From Micromonospora halophytica (GTDB lineage: Bacteria > Actinomycetota > Actinomycetes > Mycobacteriales > Micromonosporaceae), in NCBI RefSeq assembly GCF_900090245.1, contig NZ_FMDN01000003.1, positions 248,001 through 312,000 of the forward strand: 64,000 bases of DNA. Reading direction: 5' to 3'. The notes beneath the pieces were generated by a model. It had not been told where the DNA came from. It was given only the letters and a program-made list of their open reading frames with translations, and ran no database searches. Numbering within the stretch: position 1 is the first letter of the stretch; the number at the start of each line of letters is the position of its first letter. This document shows positions 22,513-31,163 of the stretch, piece by piece. The position numbers and the translations under genes are program-made.

Positions 22513-22593
22513 GCCCGGGTGGTGGAACGGCAGACACGGCCGCCTTAAAAGCGGCTGCCGCAAGGCGTGCGGGTTCGACCCCCGCCCCGGGCA
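22513..22593 (+). tRNA. bldA: tRNA-Leu (anticodon UAA), bldA type
   Basis: An 81-base class II tRNA. The acceptor arms are GCCCGGG (22513-22519) and CCCGGGC (22586-22592) with discriminator A. The anticodon stem is GCCGC / GCGGC with loop CTTAAAA, giving anticodon TAA, which reads UUA. A long variable arm (GCC GCAA GGC) and a T arm GCGGG TTCGACC CCCGC are present. CCA is not encoded. In Streptomyces this tRNA is BldA, which limits translation of rare TTA-containing developmental and antibiotic genes; I noticed no in-frame TTA codon in the genes of this window. Function as a developmental regulator here is inferred from that precedent. Confidence 0.97.
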
Positions 22594-22702
22594 CCGAGAC
22601 TCTCAGCTTTCCCACAGCCTGCCGTGCGGCGCGGCGTGGCCTGTACCCGTACCCTGGAAGAGCACGTCGGACGTGCGACGACCCCCTGAGGGAGGCCTGA
22701 AA

Positions 22703-23524
22703 GTGAAGACCTCGAACCCGGTGCTCGCCCGGCTCGGCCAGGCGGCCGAGCGGGAGCGTTCCGCCGGGTACGCCCAGCCCGGGCAGTACGGTTACGGCCA
22801 GCCCGGCATTCCGCAGCAGTACCCGGGTCAGCCCGGCTCCCCGGTCGCCCCGGCGGCGACCGGCACCATGACGCTCGACGACGTGGTCGTCAAGACCGTC
22901 GCCCTCCTGGGCATCCTCGGCGTCTCCGCCGCGGCCGCCTGGGTGCTGGTTCCCGACGCCCTGCTCGGTGTCGCCTGGATCGGTGCCGCCATGGTCGGCC
23001 TGGCCCTCGGCCTGGTCATCTCGTTCTCCCGGATGGCGAACCCGGCGCTGGTCATCGCGTACGCGGTGGTCGAGGGCGCCTTCGTCGGCCTGGTCAGCAA
23101 GGTGTTCGAGACGCGGTACGACGGCGTCGTGCTCCAGGCCGTGGTGGCCACCTTCGGTGTCTTCTTCGTGATGACCATGCTCTACAAGGCGCGGGTCATC
23201 CGGGCGACGCCGAAGTTCGTCAAGGGCATGATCGCCGTGATGGCCGGTCTCTTCGCCGTCATGATGATCAACTTTGTGCTGGCGCTCTTCGGCGTCAACA
23301 CCGGCCTGCGCGACGGCAGCCCGCTGGCCATCGGCTTCAGCCTGGTCGCCATCGTGGTCGCCGCGCTCAGCTTCGTGCTGAGCTTCAAGGAGGTCGAGGA
23401 CGGCGTCCGGATGGGGCTGCCGGCCCGCTATTCCTGGACGGCCGCGTTCGGCATCGTGGTCAGCCTGGTCTGGCTCTACCTGGAGCTGCTCCGGCTGATC
23501 AGCTACTTCCAGGGCGACGACTGA
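22703..23524 (+). CDS. Bax inhibitor-1 / YccA family membrane protein
   Basis: 273 residues. A Tyr/Gly/Pro/Gln-rich cytoplasmic N-terminus of about 50 residues (QYGYGQPGIPQQYPGQPG) is followed by seven hydrophobic helices of the BI-1/YccA (TMBIM) fold, with typical acidic residues near the C-terminus (FKEVEDGVRMGLPARYSW). Bacterial members are proposed calcium-leak channels or modulators of the FtsH protease; no direct clue exists here. GTG 22703 is preceded by GGGAGG (22690-22695) at good spacing. Its YGQ-rich tail is longer than in YccA and usual for actinobacterial members. Confidence 0.88.
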   Translation: MKTSNPVLARLGQAAERERSAGYAQPGQYGYGQPGIPQQYPGQPGSPVAPAATGTMTLDDVVVKTVALLGILGVSAAAAWVLVPDALLGVAWIGAAMVGLALGLVISFSRMANPALVIAYAVVEGAFVGLVSKVFETRYDGVVLQAVVATFGVFFVMTMLYKARVIRATPKFVKGMIAVMAGLFAVMMINFVLALFGVNTGLRDGSPLAIGFSLVAIVVAALSFVLSFKEVEDGVRMGLPARYSWTAAFGIVVSLVWLYLELLRLISYFQGDD

Positions 23525-23541
23525 CGCCTCAGCCGCCACCC

Positions 23542-23576
23542 GGCGCCCGCCACCGCTTCCCGCGGCGGCGGGCGCC
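23542..23576 (+). terminator. Hairpin terminator after the BI-1-like gene
   Basis: GGCGCCCGCC followed by ACCGC pairs with GCGG followed by CGGCGGGCGCC across a short TTCCC loop, 17 bp after the stop codon. One base is bulged. No T tract follows. Confidence 0.55.
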
Positions 23577-23673
23577 GTCGTCTGCGCCGCCCGCCGCCCT
23601 CCCCGCCACCGCCGGGCCGTCCCGGGCAGCGTGACACCCGCGGCGCTGAGCGGGCGGTGTCCCGGTGCGGCCG

Positions 23674-23679
23674 TAGACT
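23674..23679 (+). promoter_or_regulatory. -10 hexamer TAGACT of a probable leaderless transcript
   Basis: TAGACT ends eight bases before ATG 23688 and no ribosome binding site intervenes. It supports both the start and the reality of the small gene. Confidence 0.5.
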
Positions 23680-23687
23680 CGGCGGCG

Positions 23688-24017
23688 ATGAGCGCAACGG
23701 AGCTGGACCGGACGGTGGGACTGCTGGTCCGTCAGGTGGGGCACTGGCAGCAGCCACGGTGGGCGGCGGGCGCCGACGGCGGCGACGGGTCCCGGGCGGA
23801 CCATCTTCACCGGCTGGTGCAGAAGCTCGCCGACCTGGGTGCGGACGCCGAGGGCGGACCGCGCCGGCGGGTACCCCGGCTGGCGAACGACCTGGCCCTG
23901 GTCGACCAGCTCCGGGTGGTCGCGGCCGACCTGGTCGCGGCCGCGCCGCCGAAGGAGGTGCTCGCCCGGGCCGCCGCCGAGGTGGCGGCGACCCGGGACG
24001 CGCTCGGGGCGCGCTAG
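23688..24017 (+). CDS. Small hypothetical protein
   Basis: 109-residue, mostly helical soluble protein with alternating charged and Ala/Leu-rich segments (DHLHRLVQKLADLGADAEG, LALVDQLRVVAADLVAAAP). No domain recognised. A promoter-like TAGACT eight bases upstream and normal codon use support it as a gene. Its TAG stop lies in the palindrome CTAG, and the convergent thiolase gene uses the same four bases for its own TAG. Confidence 0.65.
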   Translation: MSATELDRTVGLLVRQVGHWQQPRWAAGADGGDGSRADHLHRLVQKLADLGADAEGGPRRRVPRLANDLALVDQLRVVAADLVAAAPPKEVLARAAAEVAATRDALGAR

Positions 24018-25276
24018 CTCAGCCGCTCCAGCACCATCGCCATGCCCTGCCCGCCACCGACGCACATGGTCTCCAGGCCGATGGTCCGGTCGTGCCACTC
24101 CAGCGCGTTGAGCAGAGTGCCGGTGATCCGGGCACCGGTCATGCCGAACGGGTGGCCGATCGCGATCGCGCCGCCCATCACGTTGAGCTTCTCCTCCGGG
24201 ATGCCGAGCTGCCGGTAGGAGGGGATCACCTGCGCGGCGAACGCCTCGTTGATCTCGACCAGGTCGACGTCGTCGATGGTCATGCCGGCCCGCTCGAGGG
24301 CCTGCTTGGACGCCTCGACCGGACCGAGGCCCATGATCTCCGGTGACAGGGCGGTCACGCCGGTGGAGACGATCCGGGCCAGCGGGGTGAGGCCGAGGTC
24401 CTTCGCCCGCTGGGCGCTCATGATCACCACGGCGGCGGCGCCGTCGTTGAGCGGGCAGCAGTTGCCGGCGGTGATCCGGCCGTCCGGGCGGAAGACCGGC
24501 TTGAGCCCGGCCACACCCTCCAGGGTGACGCCCGGGCGGGGGCCGTCGTCGGTGCTGACCACGGTGCCGTCCGGGGTGGTGACCGGGGTGATCTCGCGGG
24601 CCCAGAAGCCGTCGGCGATCGCCTTCTCGGCGAGGTTCTGGCTGCGGACGCCGAAGGCGTCCATGTCCTCGCGGGTGACGTCGTACGCCTGGGCCAGGTT
24701 CTCGGCGGTCTGCCCCATGGTGAGGTAGATGTCCGGCAGCTCGTCGGCCTCACGCGGGTCGGTCCACACCTCGGCGCCGCCCGCCGCGCGCCGCGTCGAG
24801 CGCGCCTGGGCCTCGGCGAAGCGCGGGTTCTCCCAGCCGCCGCCGACCAGCGCCTGCGCCTCCGGCGGCAGGGTGTCGGAGTTGCCCCGGGCGTACCGGG
24901 AGACCATCTCCACCCCGGCGGAGATGAAGACGTCGCCCTCGCCGGCGCGGATGGCGTGCATCGCCATCCGGGTGGTCTGCAGCGACGAGGCGCAGTAGCG
25001 GGTCAGCGTGGCACCCGGCAGACCGTCCAGGCCCATCAGGGTGGCGACCACCCGGGCCATGTTGAAGCCCTGCTCGCCGCCGGGCAGCCCGCACCCGAGG
25101 TAGAGGTCGTCGATCTCGGTCGGGTCGAGCCCGGGGACCTTGTCCAGCGCGGCCTGGACGATGGTCGCGGCGAGATCGTCCGGGCGGACCTCGCGCAGTG
25201 AACCCTTGAACGCGCGACCGATGGGGGACCGGGCGGTGGCGACGATGACGGCGTCGCGGGACGACTCAATCGGCAT
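24014..25276 (-). CDS. fadA: Acetyl-CoA C-acyltransferase (thiolase)
   Basis: 420-residue thiolase that cleaves 3-ketoacyl-CoA in beta-oxidation or runs the reverse condensation. The acylated nucleophile is Cys95 in [14 protein letters not shown]; the active-site [11 protein letters not shown] holds His375 and [12 protein letters not shown] holds Cys405; the NEAFA box is present in [12 protein letters not shown]. It corresponds in place to fadA3 (Rv1074c) next to an SGNH hydrolase gene. The start is ATG 25276. A palindrome centred at 25293 lies just upstream and may be an operator. No beta-oxidation partner is adjacent; an acyl-CoA dehydrogenase lies 37 kb away. Confidence 0.93.
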   Translation of the reverse strand: MPIESSRDAVIVATARSPIGRAFKGSLREVRPDDLAATIVQAALDKVPGLDPTEIDDLYLGCGLPGGEQGFNMARVVATLMGLDGLPGATLTRYCASSLQTTRMAMHAIRAGEGDVFISAGVEMVSRYARGNSDTLPPEAQALVGGGWENPRFAEAQARSTRRAAGGAEVWTDPREADELPDIYLTMGQTAENLAQAYDVTREDMDAFGVRSQNLAEKAIADGFWAREITPVTTPDGTVVSTDDGPRPGVTLEGVAGLKPVFRPDGRITAGNCCPLNDGAAAVVIMSAQRAKDLGLTPLARIVSTGVTALSPEIMGLGPVEASKQALERAGMTIDDVDLVEINEAFAAQVIPSYRQLGIPEEKLNVMGGAIAIGHPFGMTGARITGTLLNALEWHDRTIGLETMCVGGGQGMAMVLERLS

Positions 25277-25284
25277 GAACCAAC

Positions 25285-25301
25285 GTTAACTCGCGAGTAA
25301 C
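25285..25301 (-). promoter_or_regulatory. Palindromic operator candidate upstream of the thiolase gene
   Basis: GTTAACTCGCGAGTAAC contains the perfect 10-bp palindrome ACTCGCGAGT (25289-25298) with AT-rich flanks that are unusual in this genome, 13-25 bp before the start codon. The form fits a TetR- or FadR-type operator of fatty-acid genes. The regulator is not in the window. Confidence 0.5.
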
Positions 25302-25359
25302 TTAAGGCGGAAGGAGCCCACCCGGCGGGAAATGTCACCCCGCCCGACGCTGCCGGCGG

Positions 25360-26163
25360 TCAGTGCGGGGACGCGGCGGTGGCTGCGGCGGCGACCGCCG
25401 GGAGCAGGGCGTGCGCCCAGACCCGGTAACCGTCTCCGGAGGGGTGGAAGCCGTCGTGGCAGAGCGTCCCGGCGTCGGCGCGGAACACCGGGCCGGTCTC
25501 GGTGGCCAGGTCGACCACCGTGCCGCCGGCCTCCAGCACCGCCGTGGTCTGCGCGCGGGCGATCCGCCGGCCCGACCAGCCGATCACCTGCCGTAGCGGC
25601 TGCGCCACGGCGCGGATGGCGCCGAGATCGGGGCAGGTGCCCACCACGACCTCGACCCGCGCCTCGCGCAGCCGACGCACCGCCGAGCCGAGGTACGCCG
25701 CCGCCTCGGCCGGACGGCGCATCGCCGTGGCGTCGTTCGCCCCGATCAGGATGACCGCGACGTCCGGGCGTTCGCCGAGCAGCGCGCGGGCCACCTGGGT
25801 GGCGAGGTCGGTGGAGCGCGAACCGGAGACGCCGACGCTGGACAGGTGCACCCGTCGCCCGGTCGGACCCTCGGCCAGCAGGTGGGCGAGCTGACCGCCC
25901 ACGGTCTCGTCGAAGCGTTCCACGCCGACGCCGAGGGCGGAGGAGTCGCCGAGCAGCACCAGCCGCAGCGGCGGGGCGCCCGCCCGCCCGACGGTGGCGC
26001 GCAGCGCCAGGCCGAGCTCCGGCTGCGCGTAGCTGCGACTGCGCGCCGCCACAGCCTGCCCGGCGAGCACCGCGGCCCCGCCGATCGTGCCGGCGACCAG
26101 GGAGACCGCCGCCGCCTTGCCGAGTCGGAGTGCCAGCTCCGCCCCGGACGACCGTTCACTCAT
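25360..26163 (-). CDS. SGNH/GDSL hydrolase, second of a tandem pair
   Basis: 267-residue predicted membrane-anchored esterase or lipase. An N-terminal hydrophobic segment (AAAVSLVAGTIGGAAVLAGQAVA) is a signal anchor. The SGNH blocks are visible: GDSSALGVG (nucleophile Ser), the Gly of block II, GANDAT (block III Asn) and DGFHPSGDGY (Asp and His). It is paralogous to the gene just upstream (26320-27372): both have the VVVGTCPDLGAI segment. ATG 26163 lies in the terminal ATGA of a short leader ORF, with GGAGGGAGGGAA as ribosome binding site inside the duplicated unit. In M. tuberculosis only one such gene (Rv1075c) stands here. Confidence 0.87.
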   Translation of the reverse strand: MSERSSGAELALRLGKAAAVSLVAGTIGGAAVLAGQAVAARSRSYAQPELGLALRATVGRAGAPPLRLVLLGDSSALGVGVERFDETVGGQLAHLLAEGPTGRRVHLSSVGVSGSRSTDLATQVARALLGERPDVAVILIGANDATAMRRPAEAAAYLGSAVRRLREARVEVVVGTCPDLGAIRAVAQPLRQVIGWSGRRIARAQTTAVLEAGGTVVDLATETGPVFRADAGTLCHDGFHPSGDGYRVWAHALLPAVAAAATAASPH

Positions 26164-26243
26164 GCCGTTCCCTCCCTCCGGTCGGGACCGGCATGAGGCC
26201 GAGCCGCGCTGAGCCCGATGATTCGCTCACTGCGTTCGCTCAT
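26160..26243 (-). CDS. 27-codon linking ORF, copy 2
   Basis: Created by the 80-bp tandem duplication. It starts at ATG 26243 inside the ATGA that ends copy 1, and stops at TGA 26162-26160, which overlaps the ATG of the downstream SGNH gene. Its coding sequence ends in the ribosome binding site for the next start. The product would be a basic peptide starting MSERSERIIGLS. It is more likely a translational coupler than a functional peptide. Confidence 0.4.
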   Translation of the reverse strand: MSERSERIIGLSAARPHAGPDRREGTA

Positions 26244-26335
26244 GCCGTTCCCTCCCTCCGGTCGGGACCGGCATGAGGCCGAGCCGCGCTGAGCCCGATG
26301 ATTCGCTCACTGCGTTCGCTCATGCCGTTCCCTCC
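26161..26335 (-). repeat. Tandem 80-bp repeat, 2.2 units
   Basis: Units 26161-26240 and 26241-26320 are identical, and 26321-26335 begins a third. Each unit, read on the minus strand, starts with ATGAGCGAACGC and ends with GGAGGGAGGGAACGGC. The unit holds a start codon, a 27-codon frame and a ribosome binding site. The identity of the copies indicates recent duplication. Confidence 0.95.
26240..26323 (-). CDS. 27-codon linking ORF, copy 1
   Basis: Starts at ATG 26323, which overlaps the TGA of the upstream SGNH gene (ATGA), and ends in the ATGA that begins copy 2. Its ribosome binding site GGAGGGAA lies at the end of the upstream gene. It is identical to copy 2. Function as a peptide is doubtful; its effect would be to carry ribosomes along the chain. 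Confidence 0.4.
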   Translation of the reverse strand: MSERSERIIGLSAARPHAGPDRREGTA

Positions 26336-27372
26336 AGTGTCGGTGAGTCGGCGGCGGTGCCGGGTTGCGGCACCGCGCCGACGCCGAAGAAGGCCCGCCG
26401 GCGCAGTTGCGCCCACCGGCCGGCAGGCCCACGGTCGCGGCCCCGGACCTGGGTGCCGCTGACCTCGGTGCCCGCGTGCCGCGCCGCCTCCTGGGCGGCC
26501 TGCGGCAGCGAGCGTACGCCCTCACCGCGGCCGAGGACAGGTCTGCGATCCTGGCTGGCGCCGAGGGCGGAGATCACGGTGGGCAGCAGCGCGGCGGCGG
26601 CGACGGCGTACCCCTCGGCGGAGGGGTGGAACCGGTCCCAGGCGAACATCCGGGTCGGCTCCGCCGCGAAGCGGGGGCCGAGCAGGTCGCCGAGGGAGAC
26701 CGTCCAGCCGCCCGCCTCGACGACGGCCACCGTCTGGGCGGCGGCGAGCTGCCGGCTCCACCGTCGGGCCAGCCAGCGCAGCGGCGGCTGGATCGGCTGG
26801 ATCGCGCCCAGATCGGGGCAGGTGCCGACGACCACCTCGCAGCCGGCCGCGCGTAGCGCGCGGACCGCGTCGACCAGGTAGCGCACGGCCAGGCCGGGCG
26901 GGGTGCGGTTGGTGACGTCGTTGCCGCCGATCAGGATCACCGCGATGTCCGGCCCGTGCTCCAACGCCGACTCGACCTGCGGCTTCAGCCCGGCAGACAG
27001 GGAACCCACCACGGCGAAGCGGTGCAGCCTGACCTGCCGGCGCAGCCGGCGGGACAGCCCGGTGGCGAGCAACGCGCCGAGGGTCTCCCGCCGCCGGTGC
27101 ACGCCGTAACTGGCGGCCGAGGAGTCACCGAGGATCACCATCGTCAGCGGCGGGCCGGGCAGCTTCGCACCGTAGACGCCGTCGCAGCGCGGCGGGGGCG
27201 CCTCGGCCATCGGGATGGTCCGCCGGGCCTGCCGGGCCTGCCCGAGCAGCACCCCACCGGTCGCGACCACGGCCGCCGCGGTGGCGCCCGTGCCGATCGC
27301 CGCGGCCCGGGCGATCTGCCGGACGCGCTGCCAGCGCGGACCAACCGGTACGACGGAACCAGCGACCCCCAT
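26320..27372 (-). CDS. SGNH/GDSL hydrolase, first of a tandem pair
   Basis: 350-residue membrane-anchored hydrolase. A hydrophobic anchor (AAAIGTGATAAAVVATGGVLLG) is followed by the SGNH blocks GDSSAASYG, the GGNDVT block III and DRFHPSAEGY with Asp and His. A C-terminal extension of about 80 residues (from about GASQDRRP) is absent from the paralogue downstream. ATG 27372 is chosen because TACTGT lies six bases upstream (leaderless type); GTG 27396 is the alternative. The stop is part of ATGA coupling into the duplicated linker. Confidence 0.85.
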   Translation of the reverse strand: MGVAGSVVPVGPRWQRVRQIARAAAIGTGATAAAVVATGGVLLGQARQARRTIPMAEAPPPRCDGVYGAKLPGPPLTMVILGDSSAASYGVHRRRETLGALLATGLSRRLRRQVRLHRFAVVGSLSAGLKPQVESALEHGPDIAVILIGGNDVTNRTPPGLAVRYLVDAVRALRAAGCEVVVGTCPDLGAIQPIQPPLRWLARRWSRQLAAAQTVAVVEAGGWTVSLGDLLGPRFAAEPTRMFAWDRFHPSAEGYAVAAAALLPTVISALGASQDRRPVLGRGEGVRSLPQAAQEAARHAGTEVSGTQVRGRDRGPAGRWAQLRRRAFFGVGAVPQPGTAADSPTLEGTA

Positions 27373-27378
27373 ACGGCG

Positions 27379-27384
27379 ACAGTA
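27379..27384 (-). promoter_or_regulatory. -10 hexamer TACTGT of a probable leaderless transcript
   Basis: On the minus strand TACTGT is followed by six bases and ATG 27372. No ribosome binding site is present. Confidence 0.5.
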
Positions 27385-27553
27385 TCGCGCCGGCACGACA
27401 CGCCGCTGTCGTCGTACGTGCTGTCGGGTGGCTGAGGGACGACGGTTCTGGGTACCGGTGGGGGTGACGACGACGGGTGGCCGGGCCCAGGGGCGCAGGT
27501 GGCGAGGGCTTGCGGGCCCGCGTCACCCTTGGACCGGCGAGAGGGGCTGGACG

Positions 27554-27910
27554 ATGGGCAGGACGTTGAAGCGGAGCGCGGCCTTCACCGCGCTGGCGAG
27601 GGCGCTGGCGGCGGGCGCGCGGGGTGGCCCGTCGCTGGGCGCCCGGCTGGCCGCGTTGCCCCGGATGATCCGGGCGACCGCCAGGGGCGAGTACGACGGG
27701 GGCCTGCGGCTGGCGCTGATGGCAGCGGCGACGGCGTACGTCGTCTCCCCGGTCGACGTGGTGCCGGAGCTGTTCCTGACCGTCTTCGGCCTGCTGGACG
27801 ACGCGGTCATGGTGACCTGGCTGGCCGGCAGCGTGCTGGCCGAGACGGAGCGTTTCCTGGAGTGGGAGGCCGCTCGCCGCTCCGTAGTCCCCGGGCAGGT
27901 GATCGGCTGA
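27554..27910 (+). CDS. DUF1232 (YkvA-like) small membrane protein
   Basis: 118 residues. The DUF1232 signature is LALMAAATAYVVSPVDVVPE then LFLTVFGLLDDAVMVTWLAG, with one or two helices and the conserved SPVDVVPE turn. Function unknown. ATG 27554 is the likely start. The cystathionine beta-synthase gene follows after 76 bp on the same strand. The 181 bp upstream, shared with the divergent SGNH gene, holds the minus-strand promoter box only. Confidence 0.85.
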   Translation: MGRTLKRSAAFTALARALAAGARGGPSLGARLAALPRMIRATARGEYDGGLRLALMAAATAYVVSPVDVVPELFLTVFGLLDDAVMVTWLAGSVLAETERFLEWEAARRSVVPGQVIG

Positions 27911-27986
27911 CGGGACGTACGCTGGGCGGCGAAGAAAACGTCTGCCCGGCAGCCGACGCCGGCGCCGCAACGAAGGGCACAACGAG

Positions 27987-29357
<1,371 letters not shown>

Positions 29358-29367
29358 CCTGAAGTCC

Positions 29368-29403
29368 GTCAGGGCCTCTCCCGGGTTCGGGAGGGGCCCT
29401 GAC
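29368..29403. terminator. Bidirectional hairpin terminator between cbs and the acetyltransferase gene
   Basis: A 16-bp stem, GTCAGGGCCTCTCCCG (29368-29383) against CGGGAGGGGCCCTGAC (29388-29403), with loop GGTT and one G-T pair. It lies between convergent stops. Confidence 0.75.
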
Positions 29404-29407
29404 GTCG

Positions 29408-29917
29408 TCAGAGCAGCCGGGCGTACCGGAGCTGAGGCACGGCCACCGGGCCGACGTGCTCGTCGCGCACGGCCCCGGTGGCCGCCCAGCCACCGCGCTG
29501 GTAGAAGCGTCGGGCGTGCGCGTTCTGCCGCAGCACCCAGAGCGCGGCGCGGGACCACCCACGGGAGCGCATCGTGTCCAGCGCGTCGACCATCAGGATC
29601 CGGCCGGTGCCCCGGCCCCGCTCGTCCGGCTCCAGGTGGATGGCGTTGAGCAGGCCGGTGGCCGGGTCGTCCTCGTCGTCCGGGCCGAGGTAGCTGAAGC
29701 CGACCAGCCGCCCGTTCCGCTCGGCCACGGCCATCCGGTGGTCGTCGCGCTCCCAGCCCCACCGCTCCACCCAGTAGGCCCCCATCGCCTGCGCCGACGG
29801 CTCGGCCAGCGCCTCGGGCGGCAGGAACGACGAGTACGCCGCCACCCGGGAGCGCTGGTGCAGGGCACCGACCGCCATCAGGTCGTCGACGGTCGCGGGA
29901 CGCAGCGTGACGGTCAC
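29408..29917 (-). CDS. GNAT family N-acetyltransferase
   Basis: 169-residue GCN5-related acetyltransferase. The acetyl-CoA site motif A is [26 protein letters not shown]; motif B is [21 protein letters not shown]. The substrate is unknown. GTG 29917 overlaps the stop of the RNase Z gene (GTGA), so the two are translationally coupled, although a functional link is not evident. Confidence 0.88.
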   Translation of the reverse strand: MTVTLRPATVDDLMAVGALHQRSRVAAYSSFLPPEALAEPSAQAMGAYWVERWGWERDDHRMAVAERNGRLVGFSYLGPDDEDDPATGLLNAIHLEPDERGRGTGRILMVDALDTMRSRGWSRAALWVLRQNAHARRFYQRGGWAATGAVRDEHVGPVAVPQLRYARLL

Positions 29918-30843
29918 CCGGCCGAGGCTACCCGCCGGGGCGGGACCGGCACGGTGGTCAGGTCCTCGGCGACCACCAGCTCCCCGGCGAAGTGTTCCCG
30001 CGCCTCGTCGGCGAAGCGCCGCGGGTCGGCGTACCGCTGGGAGAAGTGGGTGAGCACGAGCGTGCGCACTCCCGACTCGGTGGCCACCCGCGCGGCCTGC
30101 GCGGCGGTCAGGTGGCCGACCTCGGCGGCCAGCGCGGCCTCCGACTCCAGGAAGGTCGACTCGATGACCAGCAGGTCGGCGTGCTCGGCGAGGGCGTACA
30201 CCCCGTCGCAGAGGCCGGTGTCCATGACGAAGGCGAACCGCTGCCCCGGCCGGGTCACGCTCACCTCGTCCCGGGTGACGCGGCGCCCGTCGAGGTCCAG
30301 GTGACCGACGCGGAGCAACTCGCCGACGGCCGGGCCGGCGATGCCGTACGCGGCCAGCCGCTCCGGCAGCATCCGGCAGCCGTCCGGCTCGACCAGCCGG
30401 TAGCCGTACGTCTCGATCGGGTGTCGCAGCCGGCGGGCCTCCAGCGTGCCGACGCCCAGGCTGATCCGCTGTCCGTCCGCCTCGATCGGCTCGACGGCCA
30501 GCTCGGCGGTCTCGTGGAAGCTCGACGCGTGCCGCAGCCGGGCGAAGTACTCGGCGCCGCCGGCCGGGAAGTGCACCGCCACCGGCCGGGTGACCCGGTC
30601 GAGGGAGAGCCGTTGGATGGTGCCGGGCAGGCCGAGGCAGTGGTCGCCGTGGAAGTGGGTGACGCAGATCCGGGTCAGGTCGGTGGCGGTGACCCCGGTG
30701 TGCAGCAGTTGCCGCTGGCTGCCCTCGCCCGGGTCGAAGAGGATCACCTCGTCGTCCCAGCGCAGCACGTACCCGTTGTGGTTGCGCAGCCGGGTCGGGG
30801 CCTGGCTGGCCGTCCCGAGCACCACCAGCTCGCGCATCGACAC
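29914..30843 (-). CDS. rnz: Ribonuclease Z (tRNase Z)
   Basis: 309-residue metallo-beta-lactamase-fold endonuclease that cuts tRNA precursors just after the discriminator base; needed here because at least the tRNA-Leu gene lacks an encoded CCA. Motif II is [14 protein letters not shown], and the third ligand group is VLTHFSQRY. The N-terminus [15 protein letters not shown] fits the family. GTG 30843 is chosen because GGGAGGAG (30849-30856) lies five bases upstream; ATG 30837 is a close alternative and ATG 30867 would start at the base of a stable RNA structure. The gene is preceded by a long leader with its own promoter and a 12-codon ORF. Confidence 0.92.
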   Translation of the reverse strand: MSMRELVVLGTASQAPTRLRNHNGYVLRWDDEVILFDPGEGSQRQLLHTGVTATDLTRICVTHFHGDHCLGLPGTIQRLSLDRVTRPVAVHFPAGGAEYFARLRHASSFHETAELAVEPIEADGQRISLGVGTLEARRLRHPIETYGYRLVEPDGCRMLPERLAAYGIAGPAVGELLRVGHLDLDGRRVTRDEVSVTRPGQRFAFVMDTGLCDGVYALAEHADLLVIESTFLESEAALAAEVGHLTAAQAARVATESGVRTLVLTHFSQRYADPRRFADEAREHFAGELVVAEDLTTVPVPPRRVASAG

Positions 30844-30871
30844 GCTGGCTCCTCCCGCTGCTGACATGAAG

Positions 30872-30935
30872 CGACCCCCGGGGCTTCCGCGCTGACGCGC
30901 GGGCCGGCTGGACTGGGCCGGCACCCCGGGGGTCG
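30872..30935 (-). ncRNA. Three-way-junction RNA structure in the rnz leader
   Basis: A perfect 12-bp outer stem, CGACCCCCGGGG (30872-30883) against CCCCGGGGGTCG (30924-30935), encloses two perfect 6-bp hairpins: CCGCGC / GCGCGG (30887-30892, 30897-30902) with loop TGAC, and GCCGGC / GCCGGC (30903-30908, 30917-30922). Only four bases in the junction are unpaired. The RNA sense should be the minus strand, since the promoter, ribosome binding site and downstream gene are there. Bases given are plus strand. A further 10-bp helix joins the neighbouring 30936-30945 to 31041-31050, inside the leader ORF. Confidence 0.65.
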
Positions 30936-31034
30936 GGTGGCTGTCGTGGTTTCGCCGCACCGCTGCCACACGGTCTCGACGATGGTGCTGTGCCCGCCTC
31001 GCGGCGGACGGGTCTTCACTGTCGAGGACAGCGG

Positions 31035-31073
31035 CTAGCGGACAGCCACCTCACGAGTCCGATTGCTATACAA
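31035..31073 (-). CDS. 12-codon leader peptide with extreme Shine-Dalgarno sequence
   Basis: TTG at 31073 opens a frame of 12 codons (product [12 protein letters not shown]) ending in TAG at 31037-31035. It is preceded by AAAGGAGGTGGTCC (31091-31078), which is complementary to nearly the whole 3' end of 16S rRNA, with the core ten bases from the TTG. Part of the ORF (31041-31050) pairs perfectly with 30936-30945, so a ribosome here would break that helix. A GTG eight codons in, in another frame, opens a competing short ORF. Confidence 0.5.
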   Translation of the reverse strand: MYSNRTREVAVR

Positions 31074-31104
31074 GTCTGGACCACCTCCTTTCCCGTGTAC
31101 GGCC

Positions 31105-31134
31105 ACGCTATCCACTTCCGTGGGGCAGCGGCAA
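31105..31134 (-). promoter_or_regulatory. Promoter of the rnz leader RNA
   Basis: On the minus strand TTGCCG (31134-31129) and TAGCGT (31110-31105) are separated by 18 bases. Transcription would begin near 31098, giving about 255 nt of leader before the rnz start. The WYL gene upstream ends at 31164. Confidence 0.55.
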
Positions 31135-31163
31135 CGGATTTCGATCACACGCTCGGGCGGGAG

